This document shows positions 20,601 to 22,661 of a stretch of DNA of 22,661 nt, piece after piece. A program made the translations under genes and the position numbers. The notes beneath the pieces were generated by a model. That model did not search any database, was not told the DNA's origin, and worked only from the letters and a program-made list of their open reading frames with translations. Position 1 is the stretch's first letter, and every line of letters begins with the position of its first letter. The stretch is from a virus, in IMG/VR virus record IMGVR_UViG_3300009512_000087, positions 1 to 22,661 of that record. One strand, given 5' to 3'.

Positions 20601-22629
20601 ATACTTTCATGTGGCTTATGCTGATACTATTTCTGGGGGTGGCTTCTCTCAGTCTCCTTCAGGTAAAGACTATATAGGTACCTACGTAGACTTCACTCAA
20701 GCTGACTCCTCTACCGCTTCTGATTATTCGTGGAAGCTAATAGCAGGTGCTCAAGGTGAAGACGGTACCGATGGTCTTGCTGGTGAGAATGGTATCGACG
20801 GAACTACCCAGTATTTACATATAGCCTACGCTGATGATATTACTGGTAACGGCTTTTCGCAGTCTCCTACTAATAAGGGCTACATAGGTATATACGTAGA
20901 CTCTAATTCTACTGACTCTTCTACCGCGTCTGATTACACTTGGACTCTGTACGTTGGTACTGATGGTACGGATGGTGCTGATGGTATCGATGGTATCGAT
21001 GGCGTTAACGGATTAGCCGGTGCTCATGGTGTTGACGGCTTAGATGGCACTAATGGAATCAATGGCATTAATGGGGATACTGGTCAGACTACATACTTTC
21101 ATGTGGCTTATGCTGATACTATTTCTGGGGGTGGATTCTCTCAGTCTCCTTCAGGTAAGGACTATATAGGTACCTACGTAGACTTCACTCAGGCTGACTC
21201 TAGCTCCGCCAGTGCTTACACATGGAAACTAATAGCAGGTGCTCAAGGTGAAGACGGTACCGATGGTATTGATGGTGTTAATGGTGATGATGGAACAACA
21301 TCCTACCTACACATTGCCTACGCTGACACTATATCCGGTGGTGGGTTCTCTCAGTCTCCAATTAATAAGGCCTATATAGGTACTTATATTAATGCTCACC
21401 CTAATGATCCAAATTATGCTAGTGCCTATACGTGGGTGAAGTTCGTAGGTGATAATGGTACTGATGGTACTGATGGTACTGATGGTGATAATGGTAATAC
21501 CACCTACTTTCACATAGCTTACGCTGATACTAGTACTGGGGGTGGACTCTCTCAGTCTCCGATTAATAAGTACTATATAGGTACGTATACTGATACTAAC
21601 CCCACTGACTCAACCAGTGCTAGTGCCTATACGTGGCGAAGGTATGTAGGCCATAACGGTAATCATGGGATTAATGGTACTGATGGTACTAATGGTACTA
21701 ATGGTACTAATGGTGGTATAGGTCCTAGAGGGCTTATAGGTATTACTGGTATTGGAGGTATTAATGGTACTAATGGTACTAATGGTACTAATGGTGGTAT
21801 AGGTCCTAGAGGGCTTATAGGTATTACTGGTATTGGAGGTATTAATGGTACTAATGGTACTAATGGTGGTATAGGTCCTAGAGGGCTTATAGGTCTTACT
21901 GGTATTGGAGGTATTAATGGTACTGATGGTACTAATGGTACTAATGGTACTAATGGTGGTATAGGTCCTAGAGGGCTTATAGGTATTACTGGGCTTAGAG
22001 GTCTTACTGGTATTGGAGGTATTAATGGTACTGATGGTACTAATGGTACTAATGGTGGTATAGGTCCTAGAGGGCTTATAGGTATTACTGGTATTGGAGG
22101 TATTAATGGTACTGATGGTACTAATGGTACTAATGGTACTAATGGTGGTATAGGTCCTAGAGGGCTTATAGGTCTTACTGGGCTTATAGGTCTTACTGGT
22201 ATTGGAGGTATTAATGGTACTAATGGTACTAATGGTACTAATGGTGCTACAGGTCCTCAAGGACCGGCAGGAACTGCGGCAATCTCATGGTCCATGTCTG
22301 GGGGGAGTTTCTCCTCTATTTCCTATATGAGTACTTACGATAGTACAGGAAGCCCGTCAAGCAGATCGTCTACTATATATGCTAGTCCATCAAGCGGATC
22401 GACCCACTCGTGCTCGGTAACAGTCACTACTCCATATCTTAGTTTTTATGCTTTGTCCGCCTCTAACGTATCTGTTACTGATGGTTCCGATGCTAATGGT
22501 ACGTTCAGTGTAACGGGTAAGACGGTGACCTCTATAAGTAGCACCCTGAAACGGGTGGACTTCACCGTTAACCACTCGACTTCTGGAGGTAGCATAAATT
22601 GTCAGTGCTTTTTAACGGTTCTTATTTAA
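17650..22629 (+). CDS. tail tip hub and host-recognition protein, J-like, with repeat modules and collagen-like stalk
   Basis: A 1659-residue protein. Residues 3-24 are hydrophobic (LSLLAWVVITAVGVLTASAV), then GTHPIPIVYGERRLAPTKVW opens a J-like hub (about 25-525), with WCQGPIESITRIEIDDDSV and a late QPYRVREVKLGKDLTVEVIA stretch. About 536-625 is FN3-like (NIVVTWDAIVSG, ATYDIIARYRNMVGN). From about 635 there are nine homologous modules (core YxHxAYADT...SQSP...YIGTY...YTW or YSW) joined by GXY runs. From about 1345 to 1541 there is a GTN-rich collagen-like stalk. The last 115 residues (from about 1545) are a beta-rich, Ser/Thr-rich domain, likely the trimer tip. J-like proteins bind receptors. 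AAGGAG precedes the ATG. Confidence 0.82.
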   Translation: MGLSLLAWVVITAVGVLTASAVMANKQKKAMEDAQAGVLIQKQGGTHPIPIVYGERRLAPTKVWEDISKQRLPVSSPATSADSFFTHNNEASYPSSRDDEDFLHRIDVWCQGPIESITRIEIDDDSVHTHKRFTTVKNNRPLYRGLHKHGATSQSMFTELANGFSGITTSMKGNGIAWSWNSFMYTADRPQYYGDPKLTALVKGVRLWDPRVNPTNSSVKAWSSNPALVLLDYLTADYGKALAVSDLDIPSFIAAANECDIVVNLPAAVPFGGAGQLVYVAAIGEYVFIPSGDVNPNGGTDTQKERFTCNIVLQPDVDSKENVTEILKTFKGALPFINGKYVLSMEVAATSVMSFDNSNIIDGVSISYGDRSKRLNQVTVKFPNALKGYKEDAVTWPKSTDAQYTSLLAEDSGEKLTTEAKISGVTSFYQAEDLAEFMVRDSRNQRSIVFRTQPLALQLEPNDIITVTTGALNYVAQPYRVREVKLGKDLTVEVIAQEYDPTIYPWHVGDAEPVPEYTPNKRFATPADMQNVAGTGVTLVNVDTTANTNIVVTWDAIVSGTSAVDIIQIGYKLQSATEYAWNVIPPEQTETTLVGLQDDATYDIIARYRNMVGNTSDNVTITVITPDAETGFTDGIDGVNGLDGANGVDGLDGTNGINGVDGSNGQTSYFHVAYADTISGAGFSQSPADKDYIGTYVDFTVADSSTASDYSWKLIAGAQGEDGTHGINGVNGTDGTDSYLHIAYADTASGGGFSQSPTGKDYIGTYVDAVLIDSTSASAYTWTLYVGADGIDGVNGLDGANGVDGLDGTNGINGVNGSNGQTTYFHVAYADTISGAGFSQSPSGKDYIGTYVDFTQTDSNSASAYTWKLIAGAQGEDGTDGINGVNGDDGTTSYLHIAYADTASGGGLSQSPTNKKYIGTYVDGNPTDSTSSAAYTWALYVGDDGADGVDGIDGVNGLDGANGIDGIDGDDGINGEDGDNGQTTYFHVAYADTISGGGFSQSPSGKDYIGTYVDFTQADSSTASDYSWKLIAGAQGEDGTDGLAGENGIDGTTQYLHIAYADDITGNGFSQSPTNKGYIGIYVDSNSTDSSTASDYTWTLYVGTDGTDGADGIDGIDGVNGLAGAHGVDGLDGTNGINGINGDTGQTTYFHVAYADTISGGGFSQSPSGKDYIGTYVDFTQADSSSASAYTWKLIAGAQGEDGTDGIDGVNGDDGTTSYLHIAYADTISGGGFSQSPINKAYIGTYINAHPNDPNYASAYTWVKFVGDNGTDGTDGTDGDNGNTTYFHIAYADTSTGGGLSQSPINKYYIGTYTDTNPTDSTSASAYTWRRYVGHNGNHGINGTDGTNGTNGTNGGIGPRGLIGITGIGGINGTNGTNGTNGGIGPRGLIGITGIGGINGTNGTNGGIGPRGLIGLTGIGGINGTDGTNGTNGTNGGIGPRGLIGITGLRGLTGIGGINGTDGTNGTNGGIGPRGLIGITGIGGINGTDGTNGTNGTNGGIGPRGLIGLTGLIGLTGIGGINGTNGTNGTNGATGPQGPAGTAAISWSMSGGSFSSISYMSTYDSTGSPSSRSSTIYASPSSGSTHSCSVTVTTPYLSFYALSASNVSVTDGSDANGTFSVTGKTVTSISSTLKRVDFTVNHSTSGGSINCQCFLTVLI
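19552..21650 (+). repeat. nine repeat modules in alternating A/B order within the hub gene
   Basis: The cores are spaced as A-B pairs. A modules begin with GQT-S/T-YFHVAYADT at 19642, 20107, 20590 and 21082 (related GNT start at 21493) and end in KLIAGAQGEDG. B modules begin S/Q-YLHIAYAD and mostly end in LYVG. A-to-A spacing is 465, 483, 492 and 411 bp, all whole codons. GXY linkers of varying length separate them. This suggests growth by pair duplication. Confidence 0.85.
21670..22260 (+). repeat. collagen-like stalk with GIGPRGLIG repeats
   Basis: Six copies of the block GGIGPRGLIG begin at 21712, 21793, 21865, 21955, 22054 and 22144. Spacing is 81, 72, 90, 99 and 90 bp, all multiples of 9 bp, so the GXY phase is never broken. 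Between blocks lie runs of GTN and GTD triplets. Codons are very uniform (GGT, ACT, AAT), a sign of recent expansion. Confidence 0.9.
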
Positions 22630-22638
22630 GGATTAATT

Positions 22639-22661
22639 ATGGATATTAGATACAACATCAA
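22639..22661 (+). CDS. start of the next gene (partial)
   Basis: An ATG at 22639 follows the hub stop (22627-22629) and an AAGGA ribosome site (22628-22632). Only MDIRYNI is visible before the window ends. In such operons the next gene may encode another tip component or fibre chaperone, but nothing here identifies it. Confidence 0.6.

Noticed and set aside
21610-22260. Long reverse-strand open frame of STIS/TNTS repeats
   Set aside because: It is the antisense shadow of the collagen-like repeats; it has no ribosome site and low-complexity sequence only.
19552-22260. CRISPR array or non-coding tandem repeats
   Set aside because: The repeats are in frame and encode module and GXY protein repeats of one long open frame; no CRISPR-like spacing.

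Overview
The window is the packaging, head and tail late region of a tailed double-stranded DNA phage or prophage. All recognisable genes lie on the + strand. The head genes are HK97-type: P27-like small terminase, large terminase, portal, U35-like prohead protease and HK97-fold capsid protein with an N-terminal delta-like region. The tail is of lambda-like siphovirus type: connector, head-tail joining protein, DUF3168-like tail terminator, tail tube, G/GT frameshift chaperones, tape measure, distal tail proteins and a large J-like hub. The lambda-type chaperones and hub, together with cUUCGg hairpin terminators, suggest a Gram-negative, perhaps gammaproteobacterial, host. The sequence does not identify the host.

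Layout. 1-389: non-coding, strongly structured leader. 390-860: small terminase. 861-3211: six small genes, none of assigned function, with two near-identical promoter elements and repeated UUCG hairpins. These separate the two terminase genes. 3212-8209: large terminase, portal, protease and capsid, tightly packed. 8248-8271: terminator. 8301-11044: five genes of unknown function, including a 627-residue probable structural protein. 11097-12357: connector and completion genes. 12369-12815: tail tube, then a terminator. 12896-13563: tail chaperones G and GT, joined by a -1 frameshift signal. 13556-14032: HK97-gp10-like protein. 14046-16565: tape measure gene interrupted by an in-frame TAA, then a terminator. 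16621-17639: two distal tail proteins. 17650-22629: 1659-residue hub/fibre with an FN3-like domain, nine alternating repeat modules and a collagen-like stalk. 22639: start of the next gene.

The gene products form a complete path: DNA recognition and packaging, capsid assembly and maturation, head completion, tail tube polymerisation around the tape measure, and the tip.

The most interesting signals are: (1) three consecutive 19-nt hairpins of 5-9-5 geometry in the leader, one with a nine-base loop exactly complementary to the small-terminase Shine-Dalgarno region; (2) a single in-frame TAA in the tape measure gene in a STOP-CAR-YYA context; (3) an A AAA AAC slippery site followed by an 11-bp stem-loop between G and T; (4) an 83-bp duplicated promoter around a two-gene cassette; (5) hairpins that place the Shine-Dalgarno core in their loop; (6) the alternating A/B repeat structure of the hub.
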